This document shows positions 27,257 through 39,115 of a stretch of DNA of 64,000 nt, in pieces (the stretch's first letter is position 1; the number at the start of each line of letters is the position of its first letter). A program made the translations under genes and the position numbers. Where the stretch lies: the NCBI RefSeq assembly GCF_000753795.1, contig NZ_JPEO01000012.1, forward strand, positions 30,144 to 94,143, read 5' to 3'. The DNA comes from Shewanella mangrovi (GTDB lineage: Bacteria; Pseudomonadota; Gammaproteobacteria; Enterobacterales; Shewanellaceae). The notes below the pieces were generated by a model. The model had not been told where the DNA came from, did no database searches, and worked only from the letters and a program-made list of their open reading frames with translations.

Positions 27257-27613
27257 GTGCAACCTTTGGATTTTTTCAAATCGTTGGCCGATGAAACCCG
27301 GCTACTGAGCCTGTTGCTGATCCAGCATTCAGGTGAGTTATGTGTGTGTGAGCTGACTGAGGCGCTCGGATTGAGCCAGCCTAAAGTCTCACGGCATTTG
27401 GCTAATCTGCGCAAACTGGGGTTGCTGCAAGATCGCCGCCGTGGTCAGTGGGTGTTTTACCGGTTTGATGAACAGTTACCGCCATGGTGCCACGACATTT
27501 TGCAGGCGGCGTTGCGCGGCAATGGCCAACTGATCGAACAGCCGTTGCAACGTTTACAAGCGATGACCTATCGCCCTGGACGCTGTTGCCAAAATGAAGC
27601 TGAGCAGGTTTAA
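27257..27613 (+). CDS. arsR: ArsR/SmtB family metalloregulator
   Basis: 118 residues from a GTG at 27257 (GGAGTACTAA before it). The winged-helix has KSLADETRLLSLLLI, LGLSQPKVSRHLANLRKLGLL and RRGQWVFYRF. ELCVCEL (Cys29, Cys31) matches the As(III)-binding CxC of classical ArsR at the start of the DNA-reading helix, and a C-terminal GRCC pair adds possible ligands. It should repress the operon until trivalent arsenic binds. The adjacent palindrome supports autoregulation. First gene of a five-gene plus-strand operon. Confidence 0.92.
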   Translation: MQPLDFFKSLADETRLLSLLLIQHSGELCVCELTEALGLSQPKVSRHLANLRKLGLLQDRRRGQWVFYRFDEQLPPWCHDILQAALRGNGQLIEQPLQRLQAMTYRPGRCCQNEAEQV

Positions 27614-27646
27614 GCCAACAGTATCAGCGTAACTAAGGACTGCCAC

Positions 27647-28633
27647 ATGCTCGTTATCTTTAGCCAATTTGCCGATTGGCTGGTGTATCAATTACTGGGT
27701 TTATCCCCTGAGCAGCGTTTAGGCGAAGCGCTGCACTTTTTTGTTGAAGATACCAGTAAGATTTTCGCCTTGCTGGTGGTGATGATTTACGTGTTGGCCT
27801 TGCTGCGCGCGTCACTCAATGTGGAGCGAGTGCGCGACTATTTGGCGGGTAAACATCGCACGACAGGCTATTTGCTCGGTTCGGCATTCGGTGCCGTGAC
27901 GCCATTTTGCTCCTGTTCGTCGATTCCGGCATTTTTGGGCTTTACCTCGGCAGGGATTCCACTGGGGATCACTATGGCGTTTTTGCTGACGTCGCCGCTG
28001 ATTAACGAAGTCGCGGTGTTACTGCTGCTTAGTATTCTCGGTTGGAAATTTACCCTGATCTATATCGCAGTCGGCATGTTGGTCGGGATTTGCGCTGGTG
28101 CTCTTTTAGATGCGATTCATGCCGAGCGCTGGTTGCAAGCGTTTGCGGCTAAGGCACTTGAGCGCGGCCAGCAACAAGATTTTCAAGCGGGTGAAGCCGA
28201 AGTGCTGAGTTGGCAAGCACGCCATCAATTCGCCAAACAGGAAACCCGCGACATTTTCGCGCGGGTGTGGAAATGGGTGTTGATTGGTGTCGGCCTTGGG
28301 GCGGCATTGCATGGTTTTGTTCCCGATGGCTGGGTAGTGGCGCATTTGGGGCAAGGGCAGTGGTGGTCAGTGCCGCTGGCGGTATTACTGGGCGTGCCTT
28401 TGTATTCCAACGTTACTGGCATAGTGCCAGTAATGGAAAGCCTGCTGCAGCACGGTTTACCTATCGGCACCACGCTGGCGTTTTGTATGGCCACTGTGGC
28501 GGCCAGTTTTCCCGAATTTGTGCTACTCAAGCAGGTGATGCAATGGCGTTTGCTGGCGGCGGTACTGCTGATTTTATTGACCGCATTTACGCTGATGGGC
28601 TGGTTGTTCAACCTGATCGGCCCGTTACTCTGA
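27647..28633 (+). CDS. ArsP-type permease (DUF318 family)
   Basis: 328 residues with about eight membrane helices in two halves separated by a hydrophilic loop (about 165-205). The hallmark TPFCSCSSIPAFLGF, followed by GIPLGITMAFLLTSPLINEVAV, and the second-half SNVTGIVPVMESLL mark the ArsP_1/DUF318 permeases. Characterised ArsP exports trivalent organoarsenicals; related members export other thiol-reactive compounds. 33 bp after arsR. Confidence 0.87.
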   Translation: MLVIFSQFADWLVYQLLGLSPEQRLGEALHFFVEDTSKIFALLVVMIYVLALLRASLNVERVRDYLAGKHRTTGYLLGSAFGAVTPFCSCSSIPAFLGFTSAGIPLGITMAFLLTSPLINEVAVLLLLSILGWKFTLIYIAVGMLVGICAGALLDAIHAERWLQAFAAKALERGQQQDFQAGEAEVLSWQARHQFAKQETRDIFARVWKWVLIGVGLGAALHGFVPDGWVVAHLGQGQWWSVPLAVLLGVPLYSNVTGIVPVMESLLQHGLPIGTTLAFCMATVAASFPEFVLLKQVMQWRLLAAVLLILLTAFTLMGWLFNLIGPLL

Positions 28634-28656
28634 GAATATGTTGAAGGATATGCAAA

Positions 28657-28890
28657 ATGAAACAGATCAAAGTGTTAGGTAGTGGATGTACTAAATGTGT
28701 CAAAACAGCTGAGCTTATCAGTGAGGTGGTGGCTGAGCTGGGGGTTGATGCTGAGGTCAGCAAGGAGACCAGTCCTGAAGCCATTATGGGCTATGGTGTC
28801 ATGCGTACCCCTGCCGTCGTCATTGATGAACACGTAGTGCATAGCGGCTCAATGCCGGAAAAAGCACAGATCGTCGGCTGGCTGTCGTAA
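28657..28890 (+). CDS. Small thioredoxin-like redox protein
   Basis: 77 residues, MKQIKVLGSGCTKCVKTAEL, with a GCTKC active-site pair (Cys11, Cys14) and the cis-proline segment MRTPAVVID. This is the redox-active disulfide protein 2 type, commonly encoded next to DUF318 permeases. It may reduce or hand over substrates to the permease; that link is inferred from co-occurrence. 23 bp after the permease gene. Confidence 0.88.
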   Translation: MKQIKVLGSGCTKCVKTAELISEVVAELGVDAEVSKETSPEAIMGYGVMRTPAVVIDEHVVHSGSMPEKAQIVGWLS

Positions 28891-28937
28891 CCCAGCGCAC
28901 ACATAACTCGTTATTAGGTGTTTTTTACAGGTGAAAT

Positions 28938-29966
28938 ATGGCAATTAAAGTAGGCATTAACGGTTTTGGTCGTATGGGGCGCTTGGCTTTACGAGCTGCA
29001 TGGGATTGGCCAGAGCTGGAGTTTGTGCAGATTAACGACCCGGCCGGTGACGGCGTAGCGCTGGCGCATCTGCTGGAATTTGATTCTGTTCATGGCCGTT
29101 GGTCACGTGACATTAGCGGCAGTGCTGATTCAATGACAATCGCAGGCCATAACATCAAGGTGACAGCCAACAAAACCATCAGTGAAACCGATTGGTCAGA
29201 CTGCGATATTGTGATTGAAGCGTCTGGCAAAATGCGCCAAAAAACACTGTTGCAGCAATATCTTGCTCAAGGCGTCAAACGGGTGGTGGTAACCGCGCCA
29301 GTCAAAGAGGAAGGCGTGTTAAACGTGGTGATGGGCGTAAATCATCAGCTTTATAACCCTGCGGAACATACCATTGTTACTGCCGCTTCTTGCACCACTA
29401 ACTGCTTGGCACCCGTGGTAAAAGTGATCCATGAAAACTTGGGTATTAAACATGGTTCTATGACCACCATTCATGACATCACTAACACTCAGACCATTCT
29501 CGATGCGCCGCATAAAGACCTGCGTCGCGCGCGCGCTTGTGGACAAAGTCTAATTCCGACAACGACCGGCAGCGCGACTGCGATTACCCATATCTTCCCT
29601 GAGCTTAAAGGTAAGTTGAATGGCCATGCGGTACGTGTGCCATTGGCAAATGCTTCGTTGACCGATTGTGTGTTTGAGCTAGAGCGCAATGTCACGGAAG
29701 CCGAAGTCAATGCATTGCTGCAACAGGCCGCGGAAGGTGAGTTGAAAGGGATTCTGGGTTACGAAGCGCGTCCGTTGGTCTCTGTGGATTATAAAACTGA
29801 CCCACGTTCGAGCATTATCGATGCGCTGTCGACTATGGTGGTCAACGGCACTCAGCTCAAGCTCTATTGCTGGTATGACAATGAATGGGGCTACGCTAAT
29901 CGTACTGCTGAGTTGGTGCGGATGGTGGCCATGATGGACAGCCATGAGGGCGGAGCTACTGCATGA
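28938..29966 (+). CDS. ArsJ-associated glyceraldehyde-3-phosphate dehydrogenase
   Basis: 342 residues. NAD-site [15 protein letters not shown], catalytic cysteine in [16 protein letters not shown], and the C-terminal [16 protein letters not shown]. In ars operons this paralog uses arsenate in place of phosphate, forming 1-arseno-3-phosphoglycerate, which ArsJ exports (established for the GAPDH-ArsJ pathway). It overlaps arsJ by 4 bp (ATGA). GAPDH of central metabolism is expected elsewhere in the genome. Confidence 0.93.
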   Translation: MAIKVGINGFGRMGRLALRAAWDWPELEFVQINDPAGDGVALAHLLEFDSVHGRWSRDISGSADSMTIAGHNIKVTANKTISETDWSDCDIVIEASGKMRQKTLLQQYLAQGVKRVVVTAPVKEEGVLNVVMGVNHQLYNPAEHTIVTAASCTTNCLAPVVKVIHENLGIKHGSMTTIHDITNTQTILDAPHKDLRRARACGQSLIPTTTGSATAITHIFPELKGKLNGHAVRVPLANASLTDCVFELERNVTEAEVNALLQQAAEGELKGILGYEARPLVSVDYKTDPRSSIIDALSTMVVNGTQLKLYCWYDNEWGYANRTAELVRMVAMMDSHEGGATA

Positions 29967-31210
29967 GTTCACTGTCGCCAGCAGTGCGGCAATATCTGCT
30001 GATCACCGGTAACTATTGGGCCTTCACCCTGACCGATGGCGCGTTGCGGATGTTGGTGGTGCTGTATTTCAATGACTTGGGATACGGCCCACTAGCGATT
30101 GCCATGCTGTTTCTGTTTTATGAGTTCTTTGGCGTGGTCACTAACCTAATTGGTGGCTGGCTGGGCGCACGCATTGGTCTGAATCGCACCATGAATATCG
30201 GTCTTGGTATGCAAGTGGTGGCGCTTGGAATGTTGTTAGTGCCGACAGCTTGGCTGACCGTTGCCTGGGTGATGGCGGCGCAAGCATTATCTGGGATCGC
30301 CAAAGATCTCAATAAAATGAGTGCGAAGAGCGCGGTAAAAACTCTGCTGCCTAAAGCGCAAGCCGAAGGGCAATCGCAGGATAGCCTGTTGTTTCGTTAT
30401 ATTGCCCTACTCACTGGCTCCAAGAACGCACTTAAAGGCATCGGCTTTTTTCTCGGTGGCGCGCTGCTGACCTTGCTGGGGTTTAAAGGCGCAGTGCTGG
30501 CGATGGCACTGATGCTGGCTCTGGTGTGGTTAAGTTCAATCGTGTTGCTCAAAACTGAACTGGGTAAGGCGAAAAACAAACCTAAGTTTCGCGACATTTT
30601 CTCCAAAAGCCGCTCGGTGAATATCTTAGCCGCGGCGCGCTTATGCTTATTTGCTGCGCGTGATGTGTGGTTTGTGGTGGCTTTGCCAGTGTACTTAGCA
30701 GATCAGTTTGGCTGGGATCATTGGGCGGTTGGTGGCTTTCTTGCCAGTTGGATTATCGCCTATGGCATAGTGCAAACCATCGCGCCACAGCTTACTGGCG
30801 CTCGCAAGCAAAATGCGGCGCCGCCGGGACGTAACGCCGCGGTTGCGTGGGTGATGTTGCTCGCACTCATCCCAGCATTGATTGCGATTGGCCTGAATCT
30901 CGGCTGGCCGCCACAATTGACCTTGATTGCTGGCCTGTTGGTTTTTGGCGTGCTGTTTGCGGTCAATTCATCGCTGCACAGCTTTTTGATTGTGCATTAT
31001 GCCAGCGATGACGGGGTGTCGCTCGATGTCGGTTTTTACTACATGGCCAACGCCGCGGGCAGATTACTGGGCACGGTATTCTCGGGTTGGTTGTTCCAGC
31101 AAGCGGGGCTCAATGCCTGCTTGTGGGCCAGTTCGATTTTGTTGGCACTCTCATGGCTGATTTCGTTTTGGTTGCCCGCCAATCAAGCGGTTAAGCACAG
31201 CGCCAGTTAA
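29963..31210 (+). CDS. arsJ: Organoarsenical efflux MFS transporter ArsJ
   Basis: 415 residues, 11-12 membrane helices, major facilitator fold. The N-terminus [20 protein letters not shown] and [24 protein letters not shown] are typical of ArsJ. It exports 1-arseno-3-phosphoglycerate made by the coupled GAPDH, giving arsenate resistance without an arsenate reductase. Last gene of the ars operon; no arsC, arsB or acr3 is present in this operon. Confidence 0.94.
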   Translation: MSSLSPAVRQYLLITGNYWAFTLTDGALRMLVVLYFNDLGYGPLAIAMLFLFYEFFGVVTNLIGGWLGARIGLNRTMNIGLGMQVVALGMLLVPTAWLTVAWVMAAQALSGIAKDLNKMSAKSAVKTLLPKAQAEGQSQDSLLFRYIALLTGSKNALKGIGFFLGGALLTLLGFKGAVLAMALMLALVWLSSIVLLKTELGKAKNKPKFRDIFSKSRSVNILAAARLCLFAARDVWFVVALPVYLADQFGWDHWAVGGFLASWIIAYGIVQTIAPQLTGARKQNAAPPGRNAAVAWVMLLALIPALIAIGLNLGWPPQLTLIAGLLVFGVLFAVNSSLHSFLIVHYASDDGVSLDVGFYYMANAAGRLLGTVFSGWLFQQAGLNACLWASSILLALSWLISFWLPANQAVKHSAS

Positions 31211-31301
31211 AATTAGTTGTAATTTGTGGCCTAAGTTCGGGCAGCCTTCGCTTTTAGCGCTTACGCTTAAACTAGCATGAGTGAACAAGGCGGAGGCGGT
31301 T

Positions 31302-32753
31302 ATGTCGATGACGTTGCAGTTTATTGGTGCCACCGAAGAGGTGACAGGCTCCTGTCACCTGTTAACCCTTAATCAACGGCAGTTACTGCTGGACTGTGGC
31401 TTGATTCAGGGCGGGAAAACCGATGTCGCCCGTAACCGAGAGCCATTCGATTTCTCTCCCAGCGAAATATTTGCTGTGGTATTGAGCCACGCCCATATCG
31501 ACCATTCCGGTCGTCTCCCCGCATTAGTGAAACAGGGCTTTGATGGTCCTATCTATACCCACAGGGCTACGGCTGAACTGTGTGAAATACTGCTGCGCGA
31601 TGCCGCTATGCTACAGCAGCGTGATACCGAACGCGCCAATAAGCGCCGTGAAAAGCAAAACCAAGCACCGCTAGAACCACTGTTTACCGAAGAAGATGTC
31701 GACTCTGTGCTCAGTCACTTTGTACCGCTGGAATATGAACAATCGGTCCCTGTGATGCCGGGAGTCACTATTGTGTTACACGATGCGGGTCATATTCTCG
31801 GCTCAGCATTGGTTGAACTGTTTTTAGATGACGGTGAACTGCAGCGCAAAGTAGTCTTCAGCGGCGATCTTGGTCGCGCTGGTATGCCAATTTTGCGCGA
31901 TCCTGAGTTGGTGGATGAAGCTGATTTAGTGATGATGGAAAGTACCTACGGTGAGCGTTTGCACCGCAGTTGGGAAGATACCCTTGCCGAGCTGAAAGCG
32001 ATATTTGCTGAAACCATTCAGTCCAGTCGCGGCAATATTCTCATTCCGGCATTCTCCGTCGGCCGTGCTCAGGAAATTATCTATCTGTTTCATCTGTATG
32101 CCAAAGAGTGGCAACTCTCGCGTTGGACGATAGTACTCGATAGCCCGATGGCGATAGAAGCAACCCGCGTTTACGTGCACAACTACCCGCTGATGGATGA
32201 TGAATTTCAACGTATGACGCAGCAGCATCCCGGCGCCCATCCTTTGTTATCGGAAGTGCGCTTTATTCGCGATACTGAGGAGTCGATGAGCCTCAATGAC
32301 ATCGATCACGGGCTGATCATTATTGCCGGCAGTGGCATGTGTAACGGCGGCCGTATTCGTTGTCATCTGCAGCACAATTTGGGACGCGCCAATTCCGATG
32401 TGATTATCTGTGGTTTTCAGGCGTTAGGAACGCCCGGTCGTTTGTTGGTGGATGGCGCCGAGGAACTGACAATTTCGGGGCAAAGTATTCCGGTGCGGGC
32501 GCGTATTCATACCGTTGGCGGTTTGTCGGCACATGCGGATCAGGCCGAGTTATTGCACTGGTATCGGCATTTTTCCAAAGCGCCGCCCCTCATTCTGGTG
32601 CACGGCGAACCAAAGGCTCAGCAAGTGCTGTTAGAAAAAATAGCCGAGCAGTCACCCGATACCCATGCTGTGATTGCGCAGCGCGGTGACATCTTAGACT
32701 TACAGGCGTTGCCAGAACTTGTGTGGTTGCCTGCAGCAACTGCGGTGGAATAG
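31302..32753 (+). CDS. MBL-fold beta-CASP RNA-processing exonuclease
   Basis: 483 residues from the ATG at 31302 (GGAGG 5 bp upstream; 31281 has no ribosome site). Metallo-beta-lactamase motifs: LSHAHIDHSGRLP (HxHxDH), a later HDAGHILGSA, SGDLGR, then a beta-CASP insert with MMESTYGERLH and IPAFSVGRAQE, and the RMMBL tail HTVGGLSAHADQAELL. It resembles CPSF73/YSH1-like bacterial nucleases acting on RNA. 91 bp after arsJ; whether it belongs to that transcript is unclear. Confidence 0.88.
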   Translation: MSMTLQFIGATEEVTGSCHLLTLNQRQLLLDCGLIQGGKTDVARNREPFDFSPSEIFAVVLSHAHIDHSGRLPALVKQGFDGPIYTHRATAELCEILLRDAAMLQQRDTERANKRREKQNQAPLEPLFTEEDVDSVLSHFVPLEYEQSVPVMPGVTIVLHDAGHILGSALVELFLDDGELQRKVVFSGDLGRAGMPILRDPELVDEADLVMMESTYGERLHRSWEDTLAELKAIFAETIQSSRGNILIPAFSVGRAQEIIYLFHLYAKEWQLSRWTIVLDSPMAIEATRVYVHNYPLMDDEFQRMTQQHPGAHPLLSEVRFIRDTEESMSLNDIDHGLIIIAGSGMCNGGRIRCHLQHNLGRANSDVIICGFQALGTPGRLLVDGAEELTISGQSIPVRARIHTVGGLSAHADQAELLHWYRHFSKAPPLILVHGEPKAQQVLLEKIAEQSPDTHAVIAQRGDILDLQALPELVWLPAATAVE

Positions 32754-32884
32754 TCTGCTTGCGCGGTATTGTGACTTGGATTATGGCGCCGAATTTGGCA
32801 AAATATTGCACAGTTCCTGTACTGCTCTTGTTCGCGAATCCCTTCCCCTCAACCAGTACCGATGTTGTATCTCGGAGTCTTCTC

Positions 32885-33832
32885 TTGTCCACTAATAATG
32901 CCCGTTCCGGGCTGTTGTTTATTGCGGCCGCCGTTATCTTTTGGGGCATTATGCCGGTAGCATTGAAGCTAACCGTTGGCTTTGTCGATGCGGTTAACCT
33001 GACCTGGTTCCGTTTTGGTGCCGCTGGGTTAATGCTGGTGGTCTTTCAAGCCTTGGCGGGCGGTCTCGCATCATTCAAACAAGTGACGTTAAAGCAGTGG
33101 GGTTGGCTGGCGCTGGCTGGGATTATGCTGTTAGCCAACTATTTGAGCTTTATGTTGGCACTGAAATATCTGGCGCCGGGTACGGCACAACTCAACTTTC
33201 AAACCTCGGGTGTTTTTTTAGCTATCGGCGGTTTTCTGGTATTTGGTGAGCGCTTAAGCCGCTTTCAAATTAGCTGTTTTATGGCGTTAGCCGTCGGCAT
33301 GCTGATGTTTTTCAATCCTTATTTACGTTTCGATGGCGCGGCAGATGGTGGAGACGTACTGCTCGGCGTATTACTGATCCAGCTGTCAGTGCTTTGTTGG
33401 TGTGTGAGTGTGTTATTGCAACGTCAGTTGGCAGGCGTGTTATCACCCACCAATATTCTGTTGGTGATCTATGTGTTGGGCGCCATTGTGCTTTTGCCAA
33501 GCTGCGATTTTACTGTGTGGCAACCGCTTGATAGCGAAGCGTGGACCATTGTGATCGCCAGTGCCATTGCGACTTTGCTGGCTTATGCGTGTTTTGCCCA
33601 AGGGATGAAGTCACTGCCCGCTGGGCAGGTGGGCGCTATGTTGGCGTTGACACCGATTATCAGCTTTATCAGCACAGATATACTGGTTTATGCCGGCTGG
33701 TGGCGTGATATTTTGCATGTCGACGCGCTTAATTGGCTGTCGAAATTAGGGATTGGGGTGATTGTGCTGGCCGTCATGAGTGTGCAACTAAAACCTAAGA
33801 CTCGCCAAAGAATGAAGAAAACTGTGGGTTAA
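32885..33832 (+). CDS. EamA/DMT-family transporter
   Basis: 315 residues from a TTG at 32885 with GGAG 7 bp upstream. An in-frame ATG at 32723 lies inside the previous gene and gives an implausible hydrophilic leader, so I take the TTG. Ten hydrophobic helices in two EamA halves: ARSGLLFIAAAVIFWGIMPV starts the first, and LSVLCWCVSVLLQRQL the second. Drug/metabolite exporter of unknown substrate in the inner membrane. Confidence 0.85.
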   Translation: MSTNNARSGLLFIAAAVIFWGIMPVALKLTVGFVDAVNLTWFRFGAAGLMLVVFQALAGGLASFKQVTLKQWGWLALAGIMLLANYLSFMLALKYLAPGTAQLNFQTSGVFLAIGGFLVFGERLSRFQISCFMALAVGMLMFFNPYLRFDGAADGGDVLLGVLLIQLSVLCWCVSVLLQRQLAGVLSPTNILLVIYVLGAIVLLPSCDFTVWQPLDSEAWTIVIASAIATLLAYACFAQGMKSLPAGQVGAMLALTPIISFISTDILVYAGWWRDILHVDALNWLSKLGIGVIVLAVMSVQLKPKTRQRMKKTVG

Positions 33833-33893
33833 TCTGCAGTTTTCGCAGAAATTAACCGGAGTAATTCACAATAACATAGCTCGTTACCAAAGT

Positions 33894-33919
33894 TAGCTTG
33901 GTTTATCCACACCAAGCTA
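33894..33919 (+). terminator. Hairpin after the EamA gene, possible terminator or leader structure
   Basis: 8-bp stem TAGCTTGG/CCAAGCTA with a 10-nt loop, 62 bp past the EamA stop and 104 bp before the next start; the T-run after it is weak. Confidence 0.5.
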
Positions 33920-34022
33920 TTCCCAATTGTTAACCATTCGTTGTACTCTGGCAGCTCACCATATAACCGCCCCCTTTGGTTGTATGTCTGTCATAACTAT
34001 AAAAAACAATAACGAGGTTGGA

Positions 34023-35402
34023 ATGGAAGCAATTGTTGCTCTGGTTAACCAGGTGAATGGTTTAGTATGGGGCGTGCCCATGTTAGTCATGATCCTTGGT
34101 GTTGGGCTATTTTTATCCATCGGTCTGAAACTGATGCCAATTGTCAAACTTGGCACTGGCTTCAAATTACTTTGGTCGGGACGTAGTCCTGAACAATCCG
34201 AAGACGTGCAAGGGCAGATCAGCCCGTTCAATGCACTGATGACATCTCTCTCTGCCACTATTGGTACCGGTAACATTGCTGGGGTTGCGACCGCAATCGC
34301 AGTAGGCGGCCCTGGTGCATTGTTTTGGATGTGGTGTACTGCGCTGGTGGGCATGGGCACTAAATATTCTGAAGCAGTATTGGCAGTAAAATTCCGCGAA
34401 GAAGATGAAAAGGGACACCATGTGGGTGGCCCCATGTACTACATCAAAAATGGTTTAGGGAAAAAGTGGACTTGGCTTGGTTTCCTGTTCGCCTTTTTTG
34501 GTGCCTTCGCTGGATTTGGTATCGGTAACACAGTGCAAGCAAACTCAGTCGCTGATGCACTGAATGCCAACTTTGGTGTGCCTGCTTGGATCACCGGTGT
34601 GGTGATGATGATTCTGGTTGGTGCAGTATTGATGGGCGGCATCAAGCGTATTGCGGATGTGGCGGGCAAACTTGTACCGCTCATGACCGTGTTTTATATC
34701 ATCTGTGGTTTAGCGGTACTGGCGGTCAATATCTCAGAAATTCCAGCGGCGATATCGCTAATTGTTGAAAGTGCGTTTTCACCTGTGGCGGCACAAGGTG
34801 GCTTTGCGGGTGCTGCGGTGTGGGCAGCAATTCGCTACGGTGTAGCCCGTGGTGTGTTCTCAAACGAAGCGGGTTTAGGGAGTGCGCCAATTGCACACGC
34901 GGCGGCACAAACCAATAATCCTGTAACGCAGGGCTTGGTTGCGATGCTCGGTACCTTTATTGACACTATCTTGGTGTGTTCAATTACCGGTCTGGCGATT
35001 ATTGTCTCGGGCGCTTGGAGTTCTGGTGAGAATGGTGCGGCGCTGACCTCAATGGCGTTTGGCCATGCATTGCCGATTGGTAATTACGTGGTAGCAATTG
35101 CGTTGGCGATCTTTGCTTTTACCACCATTTTGGGCTGGAGTTTTTACAGCGAAAAATGTGTGCAGTTCCTGTTTGGCGTGAAGGCGATTATGCCGTTCCG
35201 TTTAATCTTCACCATCATAGTACCGATTGGTGCGGTGGCGAAGTTAGAGTTCATTTGGCTGCTGGCGGATACGCTTAATGCGATGATGGCCTTGCCTAAC
35301 TTGGTTGCCTTATTACTCTTGAGTCCGATCGTATTTAAGCTGACTAAAGAGTATTTTGCGCGGCAAAAGGCGTTGAAAGCACAAGAAGTGGAAGCGGAAT
35401 AA
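34023..35402 (+). CDS. AGCS-family sodium:alanine/glycine symporter
   Basis: 459 residues from the ATG at 34023 (AGGTTGGA upstream; the frame continues to 33927 without a ribosome site). AGCS signatures: PFNALMTSLSATIGTGNIAGVATAI, WMWCTALVGMGTKYSEA, VGGPMYYI, and RGVFSNEAGLGSAPIAHAAA. About 10-11 membrane helices. Imports alanine or glycine with Na+. I looked for a glycine riboswitch in its 190-bp leader and did not find one. Confidence 0.93.
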   Translation: MEAIVALVNQVNGLVWGVPMLVMILGVGLFLSIGLKLMPIVKLGTGFKLLWSGRSPEQSEDVQGQISPFNALMTSLSATIGTGNIAGVATAIAVGGPGALFWMWCTALVGMGTKYSEAVLAVKFREEDEKGHHVGGPMYYIKNGLGKKWTWLGFLFAFFGAFAGFGIGNTVQANSVADALNANFGVPAWITGVVMMILVGAVLMGGIKRIADVAGKLVPLMTVFYIICGLAVLAVNISEIPAAISLIVESAFSPVAAQGGFAGAAVWAAIRYGVARGVFSNEAGLGSAPIAHAAAQTNNPVTQGLVAMLGTFIDTILVCSITGLAIIVSGAWSSGENGAALTSMAFGHALPIGNYVVAIALAIFAFTTILGWSFYSEKCVQFLFGVKAIMPFRLIFTIIVPIGAVAKLEFIWLLADTLNAMMALPNLVALLLLSPIVFKLTKEYFARQKALKAQEVEAE

Positions 35403-35422
35403 CATCCGCTTGGCACAAAAGA

Positions 35423-35449
35423 AAAGGCAGCCGAGGCTGCCTTTTTTAT
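35423..35449. terminator. Bidirectional terminator after the AGCS symporter
   Basis: 9-bp stem AAAGGCAGC/GCTGCCTTT with loop CGAG, then TTTT on the plus strand and an A/T-rich run on the minus side. Lies between the convergent symporter and protease genes. Confidence 0.88.
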
Positions 35450-35462
35450 CGCACACAGTGCA

Positions 35463-37671
<2,209 letters not shown>

Positions 37672-38637
37672 ATGGCCAGCATGAGTTATCTCAGTGTGAT
37701 TGAGCGATATCATGAATATGAAGCGCTGGTACACGAACTTTTGGAATCGATTCTGACTGGAATGGCAGGCGTGGAACTGTTTGTTGATACCGGTAAGGCA
37801 ATCAAAATCTTTAGTGATGTGGCGGCACGTTATCCATTTGTGGAGCTGATGTACCTGCTCGACAGCAATGGTCGGCAAATCAGCCCAAATTTGGCGTTGA
37901 TCAATCAGCAGGTAAAACTGCTGAGCGTGGGTGAAAGTCCTGATCGTAGTCAGCGGCCTTACTATCTTAATGTACGAGATAAGACCGGCGTACAAATTAC
38001 CCGCCCTTATCTGTCCAATGCTTCTGGGCACTTATGTTTGTCAGCATCAATTGCGCAGACCCTGGCGGATAACAAAAAGGGGTTTGTGGTGGTGGATATT
38101 AATCTTACCTGTTTGATTGAATATATGATGGGCGATCGCGCGCGGCGGCGGGTGACGCCAATATTTAAAGCGGTGTACGCCACCTTGGTGACTGGACTGT
38201 TCATCATTGTAGGCGTGTTAATTTGTATTTCGGCCCGTGATATCTGGCAGCTATTAATTGCTGATTACCAGATGGAGCATGACTCATTACGGCCGTTTGG
38301 TACGATTATCTTTATCACCTTAGCTTTGGCGATCTTTGATCTCGGTAAGACGATTCTTGAAGAAGAAGTGTTGATGCATAAGGATATTTTCCGTCATAGT
38401 TCGACGCGACGTACCATTACGCGCTTTGTATCGACGATTTTGATCGCGATTTCCATTGAGGCGCTGCTGACCATGTTTAAGGCCTCGCTCGGCAAATTTG
38501 AATATATTCAAGGTGCCATCTTTATGATGTTGGCGGTGGTCGGCTTGTTGGTTGGGCTCGGGCTATACGTGTATCTGGGGGCCAAAGCAGAAGCCTTGCT
38601 GACGCAGCAACAGGGGAATAAACAAAAACAGGGCTGA
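37672..38637 (+). CDS. PDC-sensor-like domain with four C-terminal membrane helices
   Basis: 321 residues; ATG at 37672, with a second at 37681. Residues 1-160 resemble a PDC/Cache ligand-binding domain (AARYPFVELMYLLDSNGRQISPN, shown as ARYPFVELMYLLD and SNGRQISPN), but there is no signal peptide or membrane helix before it, so its side of the membrane is unclear. Four helices follow (about 168-188, 210-230, 257-276 and 284-305). Proteins of this type are annotated in Shewanella as PDC sensor or general glycosylation pathway proteins; no biochemical role is established that I know of. Confidence 0.7.
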   Translation: MASMSYLSVIERYHEYEALVHELLESILTGMAGVELFVDTGKAIKIFSDVAARYPFVELMYLLDSNGRQISPNLALINQQVKLLSVGESPDRSQRPYYLNVRDKTGVQITRPYLSNASGHLCLSASIAQTLADNKKGFVVVDINLTCLIEYMMGDRARRRVTPIFKAVYATLVTGLFIIVGVLICISARDIWQLLIADYQMEHDSLRPFGTIIFITLALAIFDLGKTILEEEVLMHKDIFRHSSTRRTITRFVSTILIAISIEALLTMFKASLGKFEYIQGAIFMMLAVVGLLVGLGLYVYLGAKAEALLTQQQGNKQKQG

Positions 38638-38652
38638 TGCCCTGTTTTAATC

Positions 38653-38835
38653 TTAAAAGCTCTCGTCTTCGTCTAAATCCAGAGCTCGTCTCAGTTGGAG
38701 CCGTTCTAAGCAATCGTCGAGACGGCGGCGTACATCGCGGCGATGTTGTAATGCCTTGGCGGCCTGACGATTTTTTGGGGTGGTCAAGGCTTCGATTTCG
38801 GCATCGTTGGGCAAAACTTCAAATATTTGAGCCAT
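38653..38835 (-). CDS. PA3496-like small basic/acidic protein
   Basis: 60 residues with AGGAG 5 bp before the ATG. The C-terminal half, HRRDVRRRLDDCLERLQLRR, followed by an acidic tail DLDEDESF, matches the RRxxRRxxEDYLExRRLRR pattern of the PA3496 family (putative envelope integrity proteins). Convergent with the PDC-type gene, 15 bp apart. Function unknown. Confidence 0.75.
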   Translation of the reverse strand: MAQIFEVLPNDAEIEALTTPKNRQAAKALQHRRDVRRRLDDCLERLQLRRALDLDEDESF

Positions 38836-39115
38836 AGCTACTCCTGATCGATGTGTTTGTTACAACGTTCAAGCCAACACAAGGCTGTTTCTTAGCAACA
38901 ATCAGTGTTGCTCAAAGAAGCTGCTCTCCGGCATTTATGTCATCCCTTGATTGCTAATTTAGTGATTGCTTTGACAAAAGAATGCGATCCTACACGCAAT
39001 TTTTTACGAAAATTTCCGCCACCGGTAGCAAAGCGTAAAAATGCGATAACTTGCAAATTTTCAGCGACCTACCACACTTACCCATACTTCAAATACATCT
39101 AATTGGAACTGGTAC

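Noticed and set aside
33833..34022. Possible glycine riboswitch before the AGCS symporter
   Set aside because: Tandem glycine riboswitches precede such genes in Vibrio, but the conserved aptamer segments were not found here; only a simple hairpin is present.
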